Part shown: positions 1-13,300 of the stretch, in pieces | Layout of the letters: the number at the start of each line of letters is the position of its first letter | How positions within the stretch are numbered: position 1 is the first letter of the stretch | Assembly (NCBI GenBank): GCA_026545225.1 | Contig: CM048852.1 | Coordinates: forward strand, 62,755,146-62,819,145 | Length of the DNA: 64,000 bases | DNA from: Cornus controversa | Lineage: Eukaryota; Streptophyta; Magnoliopsida; Cornales; Cornaceae | Direction: 5' to 3' | The notes under the pieces: generated by a model | What the model saw: only the letters and a program-made list of their open reading frames with translations | Databases searched by the model: none | Told to the model about the DNA's origin: nothing | Made by a program: the position numbers and the translations under genes

Positions 1-1740
1 AAGTAGACACTATTTCTCAGCTTTCCTAGAAGGTCAGCTCTTGCATGAGATGACAAGAAGCTTGCAAAGATTGTCACACCATTTAGGTTTTTTATCTCTT
101 CCCACACTTTGTTTTTCTGATCCAGCTTAAATATAATAGGGTTTTCATGACAACATGTATACACAGTAAAAATATCTCCTTTATGCTCTGCCATAAATTT
201 TCCCTTCCACCAACTTTTGGCAAAAAAATTCGAAGGACATTTAGGTGGAGGCACAACACAAATAATCCATGTACGCTCTTGCGGGTCAAAAACCCCAAGC
301 CAACCAGTAAGACTTAGACAATAAAAGAGTCCGTTGCAGAAAACCAGCTTATTCCAAATGCTGCTAACAAAAGGCAAGCGATTATGGTAATTAAGGGTAG
401 TCCACTCCATTGCTCCTGGATGACAAGTGCTAATAGTAACAACTGCAGGATTGATATGCTTGACTGTAAAAACAATGCAACCAGGAGATGTTGGGGCAGA
501 AGAAAAGGCTACTATCTGGTAAGTCATCCCGAATCTTGGCAACTTGATCAACTCCCGAGTAAAGGGATTAAAGAAAAATAAACTGTATGTTCTGGGTCTG
601 AATAGCAACAACCAACCATCTTTAGTGTAACAAACCCTAGAGCCACGTAACTCCGGTAACTCAAGGGAATAGGTCTTGCGCAGTGAAGGGTCATAAAATT
701 CATACAAGTCACCCAATTTTGGAAAGTACATAATCCACGGGGGTTGGTTGACCAGCCGAACTGAGAGCGCGGCTGAGAACCATATCTTGCAAACAGAAGA
801 AGCACAAATATTTTCTTTCAAGCTTAAACGGGACAAAATCAATTCCAAAAGCTCCGTTGGAAGATCAGACCAAGTTTGTTGCTCCTCTAGCTCATTCTTC
901 TTCTCAGTTGCAACTCTTTTATCATCCACGATTGCTTCAGAGAACCTACAAACATAATATTCTGATAGGTTCGAGCATGAAAATAAAAAAGTAACCATTA
1001 ATGAATTTAAACCTAATAATCAACAAAAACAACCCTGTCACATTTATGGCTGCCCATAGAACCCCAGCAAAGGCATGAAATTGCTCGCACTGGAGGTGAA
1101 ACAGAGCATATTCACCATTTATATAACTCTTATTTTATTAAAACTACCTGAGACATACGTGCCCATATAATCCCAATTAAGACACCAACAAACCCCCGGT
1201 CAGTACATGATGACAAATTGATAAAATGCATTGATCACATCTGCAATGGCTAATAACTCAAACATACTAAGAATCAAAAATAATTAAACCAAAGTAAAGA
1301 GCTCAAAATGATCAAGTCAAAAGCCAAGATGATCAAAGCCAAGTGACTGCCAACAAGACCTTAATAATTACCCTAAAGGATTTAATTATACTACAGAGTC
1401 TTACCCTTTTAATCGAATTCAAAACTCACACATCAAATGGCTGAAAAAAGAAAACTACACACACTTGTATGAACTCAACATATACTTAAAATTGGGTTCA
1501 CTGGGAAAGAAACATAGAAAAGAAAATATATATATAGATTTTAATCCAATTAAAAAGTTCAAAGGTATGATATTTAAATATAGACCCTAAATTTATCTAA
1601 TCTTTAAAACCCTAAATTCATTCTCTGAGACCATGGAATAGAATTTAACCAAAACTTATAACTTATAAGCCAATTGATTTACATATATAAAGGAAACAGA
1701 AACCTTACAAAATCAGTTTCTTTCGTTTCCTTCCAGCCAT
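1..1740 (-). CDS. F-box protein, At1g57790-like (partial, C-terminus off the left edge)
   Basis: Two coding exons: 1709-1740 (ATG at 1740, MAGRKRKKLI) and 945 down to 1, joined across a 763-bp intron (donor gtaagg at 1708-1703, acceptor tttgtag ending at 946). The phase fits exactly (TT|G). About 325 residues are in the window with no stop. An F-box lies near residues 35-78 (WSDLPTELLELILSRLSLKE). It is followed by a DUF295/kelch-like beta-propeller region with blocks such as CYTKDGWLLLFRPR, FFFNPFTRELIKLPRF and SIWNKLVFCNGLFYCLSLTG, which I recognise from Arabidopsis F-box/kelch protein At1g57790. F-box proteins of this type bind SKP1 and act as substrate receptors of SCF ubiquitin ligases; the target is not known from sequence. 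By family length only about 25-30 C-terminal residues are missing. The gene looks intact and functional. Confidence 0.93.
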
Positions 1741-2229
1741 GATTAGAACCAGCTGAGGTTCTTATGTGTTTGCAGAGAGATGTTGAAGTGGTGGAAACGA
1801 CCGCTATCAACCTATGAGCAAGAGAATTTTTCAAAACATCACCAAAACACGTGTAAGTCAAGGTTTTATCTAGTGTACAAGTGACTACAGTCAACCTACG
1901 ATATTTAGCGGCTAGTTGGGTTCCTTTTGTTTAGAACAGTTGGAACTAAAAATCACGAAATTGTTCAAAAATATTGTTTGGCTGAGTTTTCTGAAAAATG
2001 AAAACTATTTCAGAAAACTATAAAAACAGTTTCTGACATAATTACTCCTTATTTTTTAACTGAGTTTATCTAAAAACTGTCAATAAAAAAAAATTGTACA
2101 TTTTTTTTATTTTCAAATCTCAAAAAATTGAACCAGATATATCATTTTCAAAACTATATTTTATAAACTTCTTTGAGTTCTTAAAAAATTATTTTAAGAA
2201 AATTGAACCAAACATACTTCTAATTTACC
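1741..2229. other. Upstream region of the F-box gene, no gene seen
   Basis: This stretch holds the 5' leader and presumed promoter of the F-box gene. No clear TATA box could be placed. The AT-rich part at about 1970-2221, starting near gtttggctgagttttc and ending near gaaccaaacatac, has weak MITE-like inverted ends, but these are too diverged to call. Confidence 0.5.
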
Positions 2230-2643
2230 GGATAAATATTACTGACACCCCTGATGTTTGATATATTGATATGAAGTTTGATATATTGATATGCAGTTGC
2301 AACCTTGTTAATTTTCGTCACCAACATTTCCTGTCAATTTTTTTATTTTTTAATATGTGAAATGTCTTGATTGCCCCTAATTATTTAAATATATTTTAAT
2401 ATAAAAATATTATAATAAGAAAATGACCACAATACCCTTCATGATAATATGCATTGTCAACTAATTTTTATTTTATTTTAATATTATTATTTATGAAAAT
2501 AAATAATTATATATATTAGGTTATATATATTATAGTGTATATATATAGAAAGATGAATAGAGAAAAAGAAAGATAAATTTAATTACTTTTTTATTTTATG
2601 TTAACATTATTATTTATGGAAATAAATAATTATATGTATAGGT

Positions 2644-2678
<35 letters not shown>

Positions 2679-3070
2679 ATACTGTAGATAGATAGATAGA
2701 GAAAAAGAAAGAGAAATTTAATTTTTTATTATTTTATGTTTAACATTATTATTTATGGAAATAAATAATTATATATATATATATATATTACATATATTAT
2801 AATATATATATATATATATATTGGTATATTCACAGGGGTATTTTGGTCCATTGAGAGGGTTAAATTGATAAATTTGGTATTCAAATGGGTTAGGTGAAGT
2901 CAAAGGGTAGCATGATCATTTTATTGTCAAAAAGTGTTGTGTACTTTTGACAAGAGGGAGTGTATGTGATATACGGTACAAATCACAGAAAGTGTTAGTG
3001 ACGAAAATAAACAAAATTGTAACCGCGTGTCAATACATCAAACCTCAAAATGTATTAATGATACTTACCC
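2230..3070. mobile_element. Mutator-like non-autonomous TIR element (family A)
   Basis: An 841-bp element with long imperfect inverted ends. The left end starts GGATAAATATTACTGACACC and the right end, read on the minus strand, starts GGGTAAGTATCATTAATAC. Similarity runs for about 85 bases, including a shared ATTTTCGTCACYAACAYTT block. TTTACC directly flanks both ends (2224-2229 and 3071-3076), so the target duplication is shorter or more decayed than the 9 bp usual for Mutator-like elements. The interior is AT-rich with (TA)n runs and three near-copies of a segment around tttatggaaataaataatta. There is no coding capacity. The ends match the element at 51018-53124. Confidence 0.75.
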
Positions 3071-3324
3071 TTTACCCAAATTACATAAAGACATGGGACT
3101 GATAATTTTTGCTCTAATTACTTGTGTCATTGGCAATTGGCCAGCTCAAATCTGAACTGTAATGTCATGTATTCCTAAAACTACTACCAATTCTTTTCTA
3201 TCTTTGGTACGGTATTAATGTATTATAGTATGTTCAGTAGAGACTAGGGAGGGTGAAAGAGTAAAATTGAAAAGAGATAATAAATAGGATTTTGAGTAAG
3301 TTATGTATTTCGGAATTATTTATA

Positions 3325-3481
3325 GGGTAATGCTACTCAGGCAAAATTCTTAGGCAGAAACTTTTACATCCATTGGATGCATGTAGTAGGTCTCACCACA
3401 TATATTAACCACATGCATCCAATGAATGTAAAAGTTTCTGTCTGTGAATATTGAATTATGCCTGAGTAGCATTATCCTTCC
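3325..3481. mobile_element. Fold-back MITE, 157 bp, 9-bp target duplication
   Basis: The two halves are near-perfect inverted repeats, built around TAATGCTACTCAGGCA, AGAAACTTTTACAT and CATTGGATGCATGT. The element is flanked on both sides by TTATTTATA (3316-3324 and 3482-3490). The 9-bp duplication suggests a Mutator-type mobiliser. No coding content. Confidence 0.85.
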
Positions 3482-3490
3482 TTATTTATA

Positions 3491-4103
3491 TTTTCATTAT
3501 ACTTTCTTTTTCTTTTTCTTTTTCTTTTTTGACTTGAAAGTCCTGAACAAATAAGAATCATATGGGTTCAAAGAGTTTGGGAGTCAGCTAAAAGTCATTT
3601 GAAATTCTTTAATTTTCTTTTATGCATTCGGCATTTTACATTGCCGGCAAACTTTGTTTTTTATCCTTTAGTTATTAATTGATTTATGAGGACACCTTAG
3701 AGCAAAACTGGCAAAAGAGAGTGAAAACTTATAGTGAATATATGGCTGATGTGGGTCACTTGTTAAAGGTTAAACTGAACAAACAAGCAATAGCCAAAAA
3801 TACAAGCTTGCAATTGATTGGTCATATTAGAATCAATTTCCATATAGAGCAACTGAGCAAGTCCCTTTAATTCTATCTCCACAGGAGCTAGAAGAAATAA
3901 CCAAAACTAGCACAATTCCAGGTCAGTCTCACAACACAAACAAAAATGGGGCAGGCATTGAATCAACCCATTGTCGTTGCCCTCTCCACATCAGTCTTCT
4001 ACACAAGTTAACTTATAATTAACAACAAACAAACAGGGCATTGAACCAACTCATTCTCATGGCCCTCACAAGACACCACACACACACACACAGCCCACAA
4101 AAG
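3491..4103. other. Intergenic, 3' side of the glutaredoxin-like gene
   Basis: A pyrimidine-rich tract (repeats of tttttc) lies just left of this stretch at 3503-3531. The rest is unremarkable. At 3952-4137 a short motif (gcattgaatcaacccattctc) recurs imperfectly three times. The 3' UTR of the downstream gene should lie here. Confidence 0.4.
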
Positions 4104-5291
4104 TTAACAACAGATGGGGCATTGAATCAACCCATTCTCATTGCACTCACCACACCTCACTGTCTTCTTTCCATCCTCACCCAAAACCCTACAGCTCCCA
4201 TTGCAGTCCATACACAGCACAAACCGGACACAGGCACATCCTTCGCAGCCTCTGGCGAGTGCCCTCGGAATGCCATGGAACATAATTCCCAATTTACCCT
4301 CCTCCTCCAACCTCACCACTTCATCAGCTCCCCCTATCAGCCTTCCCTTCACAAACACAAGGGGCACTTTCACCTCTTTTGTCCCCATTATTCCCCTCAG
4401 TTCCTCCCTAAACCCCAAGTCCATTGACACGTCGCGCTCAAACATTTGAATGTTGTGAGATCCAATGATCGATCGCGCACTGTTGCATTCCTCGAAGGTT
4501 TTCCTAATTCCCCGCAATGTGGTGGTGTAAATCACGACTGCGTTTTCACCGCCAGGCGGGCATTTTTTCTCCAAAGATTGGAGGAGAATGGAGGACTCAA
4601 AGGAATAATCTCGGGAATTTCTGGCTTTTTGAGTAATGGGTGTGGCCGAAACCATTTTCTTGATCTGTTCTTCCTCTTCAGACATTTCTTTCTCCAAGGA
4701 TGCAAGAAACTCTGGATCAAACAGGGGACCCGAAGTACTACTCCGCGGTGAAAGTGAAACCCCAGAATTAGTATCAATAGGAGACCCCTTCACCGATATC
4801 TTCAAGTTTAGTACTGCCTTGCGTGAGTTCTCCCGCAAATTACACGCCTTCAAAATCCTTTTTGGGCTATAGTCGCCAATGACTCGTCCCTTGTTCTCTT
4901 TTCCTCCAAATCTCTTCATCTTCCTCGGGGAACCACCCATCTGGTTCAAGAACTTCAATGGGCTTCTCGTGTCCATATCTGCAAACCCATGAAGAAAAAG
5001 TCTCGATTTGGGGCTTTTCTTTGCCTGAACAGGAACGGGCACTATTCCCTCTTCGAGATCTTCCATGAGCTCCCAGGCATTGATGATGACCTCTGCTTCT
5101 TCGCGATGCGGTGATCTCTTCTTTTCCATCACACATTCTTTTCTGGATTGTTGTTCTTGTTTGTCAAGTTGGAGGACTCCGTAAGTGCTTGAAGTGAGAG
5201 AAACCACATGGTTTGTACTGTAGTCTCCATTGCCAAAGATAATCTCTTGCTTGACATCTTTCCTGTAGAGTTTGGATGACACACAGCCCAT
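4104..5291 (-). CDS. Glutaredoxin-like protein with C-terminal Cys-rich zinc-finger-like tail
   Basis: Single exon, 395 residues. The first ATG in frame is at 5291 (MGCVSSK), a classic N-myristoylation start (Gly2, Ser/Cys nearby). The upstream extension of the open frame has no ATG. The N-terminal half is Ser/Lys-rich and low in fold. A glutaredoxin-like domain spans about residues 249-345 (NAVVIYTTTLRGIRKTFEEC, then VKVPLVFVKGRLIGGADEV). It lacks the CxxC active site at the usual place, as is typical of this plant class. The tail (about 349-395) has repeated Cys pairs (CEGC, CMDC, CGEC, CPIC) that look metal-binding. I recognise the family of At5g39865/At5g03870-type glutaredoxin family proteins. 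Role inferred: membrane-associated, probably not a classical oxidoreductase. It reads as intact. Confidence 0.92.
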   Translation of the reverse strand: MGCVSSKLYRKDVKQEIIFGNGDYSTNHVVSLTSSTYGVLQLDKQEQQSRKECVMEKKRSPHREEAEVIINAWELMEDLEEGIVPVPVQAKKSPKSRLFLHGFADMDTRSPLKFLNQMGGSPRKMKRFGGKENKGRVIGDYSPKRILKACNLRENSRKAVLNLKISVKGSPIDTNSGVSLSPRSSTSGPLFDPEFLASLEKEMSEEEEQIKKMVSATPITQKARNSRDYSFESSILLQSLEKKCPPGGENAVVIYTTTLRGIRKTFEECNSARSIIGSHNIQMFERDVSMDLGFREELRGIMGTKEVKVPLVFVKGRLIGGADEVVRLEEEGKLGIMFHGIPRALARGCEGCACVRFVLCMDCNGSCRVLGEDGKKTVRCGECNENGLIQCPICC

Positions 5292-6026
5292 TGAAGAGTT
5301 CCTTATCAACTTTTCACTCCGTTGGCGTTATCTGTTTTTTTTTTTCCGAATTTGAAGAGAGGGAAGTGCATGCGATCGAGAGTGGGAAGGCAGATATTTT
5401 TTGAATTCATAACGGTTACATATCCTAAACGGCCCAACGGTCGGAAAATTCGAATAGACTTGTTAGTGGTAGTAATTTTCTAAGAGCCGAGTGTACCGTT
5501 ATTAGTTGACACCTCTCGTAAACCGTTTTCTACTGTTTCTCTTATACCCTTAGGATAATACTTCAGGATAACGGCTATGATACGCTGCCCGACAAATTTG
5601 TAATTTTTTTTTTTTTTTTTTGTCTTAAAAGACAAGTCAAATTATAATAAAAAAAAATTTATAAGTTAAAAAGATGAAATTCAGATTGTAATAAAAAAAT
5701 ATTTATTTTAAAAGACTCGAACAATAAATTAATAGTCTAAATAGATTGATGTTTACGTTATAAACTAAAAAATTGCTATATTGTCTAAATGATAGAATTA
5801 ACGTCTTATATTTTACATAATTTCTTTAAATACATTTATTGTATTCTTGAAGAATAAAAGTTTATTTTTATGTATAATATTATATTTTTATTTTTTGTCG
5901 TAAAGTATTCAATTTTTTTTGATATTTGTCATATCGTTGTGCCAATCAAAAGAGAATTTGGAATTAGGATTGAATTATAATTAAAATAGAATTCTATTTG
6001 CATCTTTGAAATAAACTGTAGAAATA
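5292..6026. other. Upstream region of the glutaredoxin-like gene
   Basis: The first about 110 bases are leader-like and mixed in composition. The rest is very AT-rich with a long T run at 5600-5620. No TATA box could be assigned with confidence and no gene is seen. Confidence 0.4.
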
Positions 6027-6608
6027 AGGGCCTGTTTGCTAACCATTTATGTTTAATGTTTATTGTTTATAAAAACAAATTTTTAGAATAAACATGTTTG
6101 ATAATTTTTGTTTTGTTTATAAATTGTCTAAACGTTTTTAAAATAACACTGTTCATAAGCCTTCAAATCCTAAATACCAAAATGATATTTATTGTTTATG
6201 TTTATTATAAAAAAAACTTTTTTTTTCTTTTTTATCTAAAATGGTGATTATATTATTTTAATTAAAAATTGAAACTAAAAGTGAGAAAATGAAAAGAAAA
6301 AAAATTATAAAAGACTATTATTTAATACAACGATCAAAGTATTAGAATTATCAAGTGTGGAGAATTAAAGAGCATCAATTGCCTTAAGAAAAAAATATTG
6401 GATACAATATGAATAATTACTAATATACTTGATAATAAGAAATAGTTACTTAGGGGCACCCATGCTAAAAAAAAAAAAAATTAAAATAAGTCAAATATTT
6501 TTTCGTTATCAAACATCACTCATGTTTATGGATAAACAAAATTGTAACATAAACACTGTTTATATAAATACTTAAACACTAAACATAAACAGTTATCAAA
6601 CGGGCCCT
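6027..6608. mobile_element. hAT-like MITE, 582 bp
   Basis: Inverted ends AGGGCCTGTTTGCTAAC (left) and AGGGCCCGTTTGATAAC (right, minus strand) continue into matching TTTATGTTTAxTGTTTA tracts for about 45 bases. These are ends common in plant hAT MITEs. I could not find an intact 8-bp target duplication, so it is not young. The interior is AT-rich and non-coding. Confidence 0.65.
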
Positions 6609-6736
6609 AAATTTTGTACAATTTTAGGAGTAGTTATTGACTACCCCGATAAATAGGCTGCTTCAACAGAACAATAATTATGAAATTTGACTAGGTAGAG
6701 TGCGTTGTCATGCATGCATATTTTGCCAAATCAAAG

Positions 6737-6941
6737 GCCTGTTTGCCAATAGTTTCTGTTTGAACCATGCTACTCCCACCTATCAGAGTAACTGAAACCT
6801 AAGGACAGAATAAAAATGAAAATTTTCAAATACATGTACTCTTGGAGTGCAAATTACAAATACATGTAGACTAAACATGCTTTCGCCACTAGCTTCCATT
6901 TTTTACCGATTTGGCAACAAAAACTGTTGCCAAACATACCT
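6737..6941. mobile_element. Possible second small hAT-like MITE
   Basis: The left end aggcctgtttgccaatagtttctgttt resembles the minus-strand right end aggtatgtttggcaacagtttttgtt. About 205 bp between them, no coding content. The target duplication is unclear. Confidence 0.35.
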
Positions 6942-7338
6942 CGAATTGATGGGAAAATGTATTTTGTTTTTTCTCTTTAGTATACCTTCAACTGACGTGT
7001 TTGATGAGTCTGAAAAAATCTGTTGAAGCTAACCCAAGAAGGCAAACCAACCAATTAGCAACTGCTTTAGCCATTCACATTCTCTATCAACCTTACTCAA
7101 ATAATCACAAAATGGCAAATCAAATTGATGGAAAACAGATAAACGAAAGAGTTTTCCTTTTTCTTGACAAATAACACACATTACAACTATAATCATTAGT
7201 AAATGAAGGAGGCAATGAAAGTTATAATTGAACTAATAAAAGTCACTGCATTGGAACGAATATATGCTTCAACAATCAACATAAGAGGGGTGGGAAGTCT
7301 TTCCATAATCATTAAGCTTTGAGCAGCAGCAGCCTCAC

Positions 7339-10300
7339 CTAAAGAACGTAAGTTGCTCTTAAATAATCAACTATTTCTGCACTCTCAAACAATTGAAGAC
7401 CGGTATTTGGATCTTCCAAATAAGGCACCTGTCAATAGTAGCAGTAAAAATAATAGCATCCTCTTACTGATTTATGCAATGTGATGCAGCAAACAATAGA
7501 ACTCATAAAAAAATGAGAAAGGAAAGAACCTGAAAATGTCCAGCTTTCTGATACAATATCTGCCGTTTTGGGCTACCACGAGCACAACTGTAATACAGAA
7601 ATTTTTAAGCAAAACCTCAAGGAAGAAATAAAGATATAAAATAAACAGCATTTTACAGGAAAGGAGTTGCACCAAAATATGAATGTTTAGGTGAAAAATA
7701 CCAATATATTTATTACCAATCAGAACCGAGGAGTAGGAATTCAAGAAGCTCCAATAGAAACTGATGGGTATGCTTTCCATTTTATAGAAGTCAAATCAAA
7801 TCAATTTAACTCAACTAAACAAAACCTTTTTTAGACTAGTCGGGGTTGGCTACACAAATCCAGTTTGGCCAATCAGCTATATCTATTGTCCTTTATTTCA
7901 TTGCCTCACTACCTACATCCTTATTTTCTTCCCCATCCTTGCAATACCTTCAACATGAATGATTTCAGTTCTCACTTGTCGGTCTTCCTCTTCTCCTTAA
8001 TTTGACCTAGTTCAGTTCCGGCTTTTAATTCACATATTCATTAATCTCAACTTCCATGTCCAATACGCTATTATTTTACCCATGAGTTTCTTACTTACCC
8101 ACATTTTAACTTGTATAGCTTACCTAGTCTTCTAATTGTCTGGCAGAACTTTCCATTAAATTTTGTAGATGTGCAACCATTGCAGAACACTCTCAAAACA
8201 TTCCTCAACTTAATACAGCTGCCCCATTCCATGGCAACATCCTCTAAATCTCTTGCTCCTCGTGGACAGCAAAGCCTAAATAGTGAAAGGGTGAAAAAAA
8301 AGATGCACCATATGACATTTTTTAATGTCTGGTCATTTTCTCCACAAATAACATAAACTCAAGGAAATGATGCCATGATGTAAAGCTACTGTGATTGGTA
8401 ATTCACTGCCACTCACAACTGTTCATCCAGTATTCACAACTTCATCACGTGTTATCATGTGCATGAATGTATTCCATACTCTATTTCTTTTCTTAGCATC
8501 ACCTTATGAAATCTCATGCTTTCTTTAAATTGATAATGATTATATAGATCCTTATCATCTACTTATTGATCATTAATCACCCAAGTAATAGGACGAAATT
8601 TCTGGTCTGTAATAAAAAAATAAAAGAAAGAACATTTTTTTATGCCCTGGACCCAACTTTGAAATACTTAGCAGGCTAGGCAAGCAACTTTTAGGTGTTC
8701 CATCACTCCATGAACCCCTAAGAACACTAGTCTAGAAATAGAGAATAGCAAAAGAAAAAGAAAGAAATTGAGGTAAAAAAGACTAAATTAATAGAATACA
8801 TTTCCAACACATTTTTTAGCTTTCTTCATGCAATTTGACCTCATTAGCAGTTATATATATGGGTCAGTTTGCAATCCACCTAACTCCTGCTATCATTCCA
8901 TAGTGTATTTGCAATGCCATAATCAGAAGGTCATAATTAATGCTACAATGACCTTTGGATCCAAGAGCATATGAATCTTTTTTGGTGTCGTCATTTATAA
9001 AAAAATCATTACCCAATGATGGTCCCCCATTAATTGTGGGTGATATTAGAGGCTAACTAGGTACAAACCTAGCATTTGATATTATTTGCACAAAGTAATT
9101 ACATCAATTTGAATTTGCATCTCACTCTTGGCAGTTGAGTTTTTACCATTGCATCAGAAACAATAATGCAAGTTCCAAGGTAATATAATTTGTACAAATT
9201 TTAAATTTGGTTATACCTGATAGAGTTTCTGGACATGATAGCCATTTGAAAAACCATAGTGTTCCACAAAAGTAATTATTACAAGAGTTCTTTTTTTTTT
9301 CAAATCAGAGAACAAATATACTTGATTACATTTCCCTTTTTTTCGACAGATCACATGTATATAACCATGAAATCAAAATTTAAAAGAACACCATAGATCT
9401 TTGCAAGCATATTAAATTTATGTTATACCAGGCAAATAGATGGCAAAAATGAGAGTACATGTGAAAATGTTACTTCAAAATATCTGCATATATACATCAT
9501 CAATGGAAATGGCCAAAATTAAACTTTACCTATGAAGTATGTGTGGTAGCTCTAATTCTACAAGTACTTCACGCACAACTTTGCAAAATGGGGAAGCCTG
9601 AAAGGGAAGATAAAACATTACTATTTAGATTACACTGCTATTTTCTTCATAGAATTCTAAATGAAAAGACTGTAGCTACACTAGCACCGTGAAACAGGCA
9701 TTGACAACTAATTAGAGAAGTTAAATGTGTATTTAGGGGCCTCAACTTAGAATTATGTAATGAATACAAACATAAAAATCCTTCAGTAGTTCACAATCTA
9801 ACCTCATATGCCCATATTTCAAGAGGTTTAGGAGGCAATTTTGATGCAGTGTAGGAAGTTCCCTGCAGAGATCACATGAGATTGTTCAACTCGAGCTTGT
9901 AATATTACAAGTCTAAGACTGATAGAGAATATTGACTACTATCTAATATGTTTGTGAATGCAGAAAACTTAGATAATAACTTGTATAAAAAATTATAAAA
10001 TGTCATTCATTTCAACAATATTTTCCCAAATTAATCTACTCTATGTCATTAGCCCATTCAAAGGGGTTTTTTTCCCAATATTTTGTAAGAACTTGCATTA
10101 TCTAGTTAGTCAGAACTTATAAAAACATTATACCTTTCCCATGCGACCAATCATAGCAAAACCTTCAGTCAAAGTCTGTAATAGAATGAGTCAGTATAGA
10201 CGAACTATCAACAAACAGTCTTTCTGTGATTGACAAAACTGATTGCAAAACAGTCAAGTTCTAACCGTTAGAAGACCAAGTGACAACATAAAAGGAACAT

Positions 10301-13300
10301 TTCCATCACCTACAGAAAAGGAATTAAAAGAGTAGATATATAAAATGGCTGTTGAGTGCAGCAATAACCAGAAAGAGTATAAAACATGAAAAGAAAGTAA
10401 AGTTCATTAAAGGCTCTCATCTGAAAAAATAGCCATTGTCAGAATCAAAGAAGTAAGAGAAATGATTGTTCCTCAAATGGAATTAATGAAAAAAATTCCA
10501 GAATAGGAAACATCTTGTTTGGGCTACTGGATTTATGTTCTTAATCAGGCACGGACTTATTCAGGGCTCAGTGAAACTGAAACTGAAACTTTTCTTTTGT
10601 ATTATATACCTAAAAAGTTCTAAAGAAATTTAAAATGCCCCCGCTGAAATTACAGAAAAACCCTAGTATATAAGTTTGCCCCCACATAATTTTTCTGAGA
10701 GTCCGCCACTGTTCTTAATTTACTGGTGGGGATCTTGGCAGGGGTTGATTGAAATTTTAGTGTGGGCTCATGAAAGTATATGCTCGGCCAATTTGATTTG
10801 ATAAAGAGATAAACCAGTGGCCCTTTCCATGTGCAAGCAAAATTGGTAGGATTAGCCCATTTCTGTAGGTTATCTATTTACTTATGCAGCTTTCTTGATT
10901 GCCTCTACATCAGGTAAATTTGGTTAATTAAGATGTGGAATCAAGCTTTCTTGATTGCCTCTACATAAGGTAAATTTAGTTAATTAAGATGTGGAAACCT
11001 ACTTCCTCAAAAAGAAAAGGTATTTCCCAGCTTTTAGATCTGTTTAAAATTAACCAAAATAAAAAATCGCACTCTCCCAGATAACAATGTATAATTGACA
11101 CCTTCCCTTCTCATAAATAACTAATTTAAAATTATTAAACAATGGGAAAATATCCAGCACAATAAGAAAAGCTGATGAAAATCAGATTGGTGGAACTACA
11201 CAAACCATATTTCCCAACCAAATACTTAATTATGCCATCTGATTCATACATTGCAACTCCTGTGTTTGGATCCACCTGCAGTAAAAAACAGAAACAGGAT
11301 TAGTCCAAGGCCGAGAATCACCTTGTTCAATACAAGTTGAATCCAAAGCATCTCATCCTACGAGATATTCATTTGAAAATAAAGAATTGAGAGAAAAAAG
11401 GATATAAGCAGGAAAAAATCTTACAGATGTCTGTTGACCAACTAACATGCACTCAAAGAGCCTAATGTTCGCCAAAACAGGATATAGGAATTCTAGAATT
11501 TAAAAGTAGACAGACTTGATTACTTATCAAAAAAAAAAAAGTAGACAGACTTGATATTGAACTTCAAACTTTACCTAATCTAAACCCAGAAGACCCCTAT
11601 CAAAACCATTCATTCACCAGTGTACTAGCAGATAAAAAGAGTACCAATCATGATCATCTCCATTTACCCCATCTTTTCCCATAAGTACAGTCCACTCCTC
11701 ACCTCTGCTTATCACATTGCATAACTTAGTTAATGGAATATTACCTTGGTAAGGTCTTCAGTGGTTTCATCAGAGGGGTTGCCATTATTTTATGAGTACA
11801 AGTTCAAGCGAGAGTTGAACTGTGTTCCTTTGAATGGATGTTGTGTTTAATGAATCAAGAACTGTGACATGTACAAGTCAATACAAATTTATCATATCTA
11901 ATTATAAAGTTTCTCATAAATACTTTTAGCTGATGAAATCAAATTGAAAGTGGTAAGAGTAATTATTTTATTGTTGGTAAATTCATTCCAAAGTGTGTTT
12001 GCTAGTCTAACAAAATGTCTCGTGAATGTGTTATGTCAAACATTTTGCCATGGTTCATCTTTGAAGATCGATTTCTGAAATGGGAGCTGCTTCAATACAA
12101 GACGTCCCATGATGCTCAAGCTTGTTAGGTACTTAGGTGAAGGTTCAATCGAGTTTGGAAACAGTGTGGGCGTGTACCGGCTCTACATCTCCTTGCACCG
12201 GTTGTAAAGCAATATGTTTTATCAGTTTGGTTTCCAGATTGAGGTTGTGCCGGTTCTACATTTTCTTGCACGGGTACATCACGATTCTGTTTTAACCATT
12301 GCACCGGTTGTACATTTCCTTGTACTGTCCAATGCATTCTTGTCCCGATATTTTTTACACCGGTACAACTTCACAGAAAACCTGATCTTTCAAGAAATTA
12401 AGTTCAAATTAGATCCTATTTTGAAGATATCTCCTGACAACTATATAAGCAAGGTTTTTTAGGTTGTTTGCGTGTAGAAAAATTGAAGATAAGAGAGAAT
12501 ACATTTAGGTACTCAAAAGTCAGAACTCCTACTTTTCCATGAAATTGAGAGCTTTCTTCATTCACAAGTAGGAAATTCATTAGGCCCCCTTTACAAGTAC
12601 TTGTTATTGAGTTGAGAGTAGGGAGCTTCATTGTAATTATTCAAAATCAATCAGAAAATTGTCCTTCAATTCATTCTACTTGGAGTTTACATCGGTTGAC
12701 CATTGGACTAACTAAGAAGAGGGCAGGTTGTTCATGGACCAATCGTGTTTGACTGTCAGCAGCTTGTCTGTGAGATTGTGGGACTGAGTTTGAAGTCTGC
12801 AGTAACTGGACTCATGTGAATTTGAGTAGGAAGCCAAGAGTTAGTCTTAGACAGTCAGCAACCAAATCTTGGCAAAAATGCATCTGATCATAAGTCTGAG
12901 TTAAAGTTTGTGTTGTGAAAAACTGTTGTGAACCAAGCACAATCACGAAATACAACACAAAACAAAACAAGCACAAAAACACAGGAATTTACATGGTTCG
13001 GCGATGTGCCTACGTCCATGGCGAAGATCCAGCAAAAGATTTCACTATGCGAAAATCAGGAGATTACAAGTTCCAACCCCAAACCCTAGCTCTCGTTCTC
13101 TCACTCTCTTTCTGCATTTTCAATGTTTTCTCTCATTCACTCCAAACCCTTAGATACCCTTATATATCTGGCTACAAGAGAGTCATAATCCGAGTCCAAA
13201 ACTCGCAAGCGGAAAACAGGTCATAAAATTTTTCATTTTCATTTTCGAGACAAAATTCAGGCCACAACATAACAGTTTGTGTAACTTTTCTTTGATATAG

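Noticed and set aside
1679-1894. 71-codon minus-strand frame at the start of the F-box gene
   Set aside because: It is in a different frame from the MAGRKRKK exon and reads through the splice donor.
4446-4872. Plus-strand and alternate minus-strand frames of 78-101 codons
   Set aside because: All overlap the glutaredoxin-like gene in other frames and have no family match.
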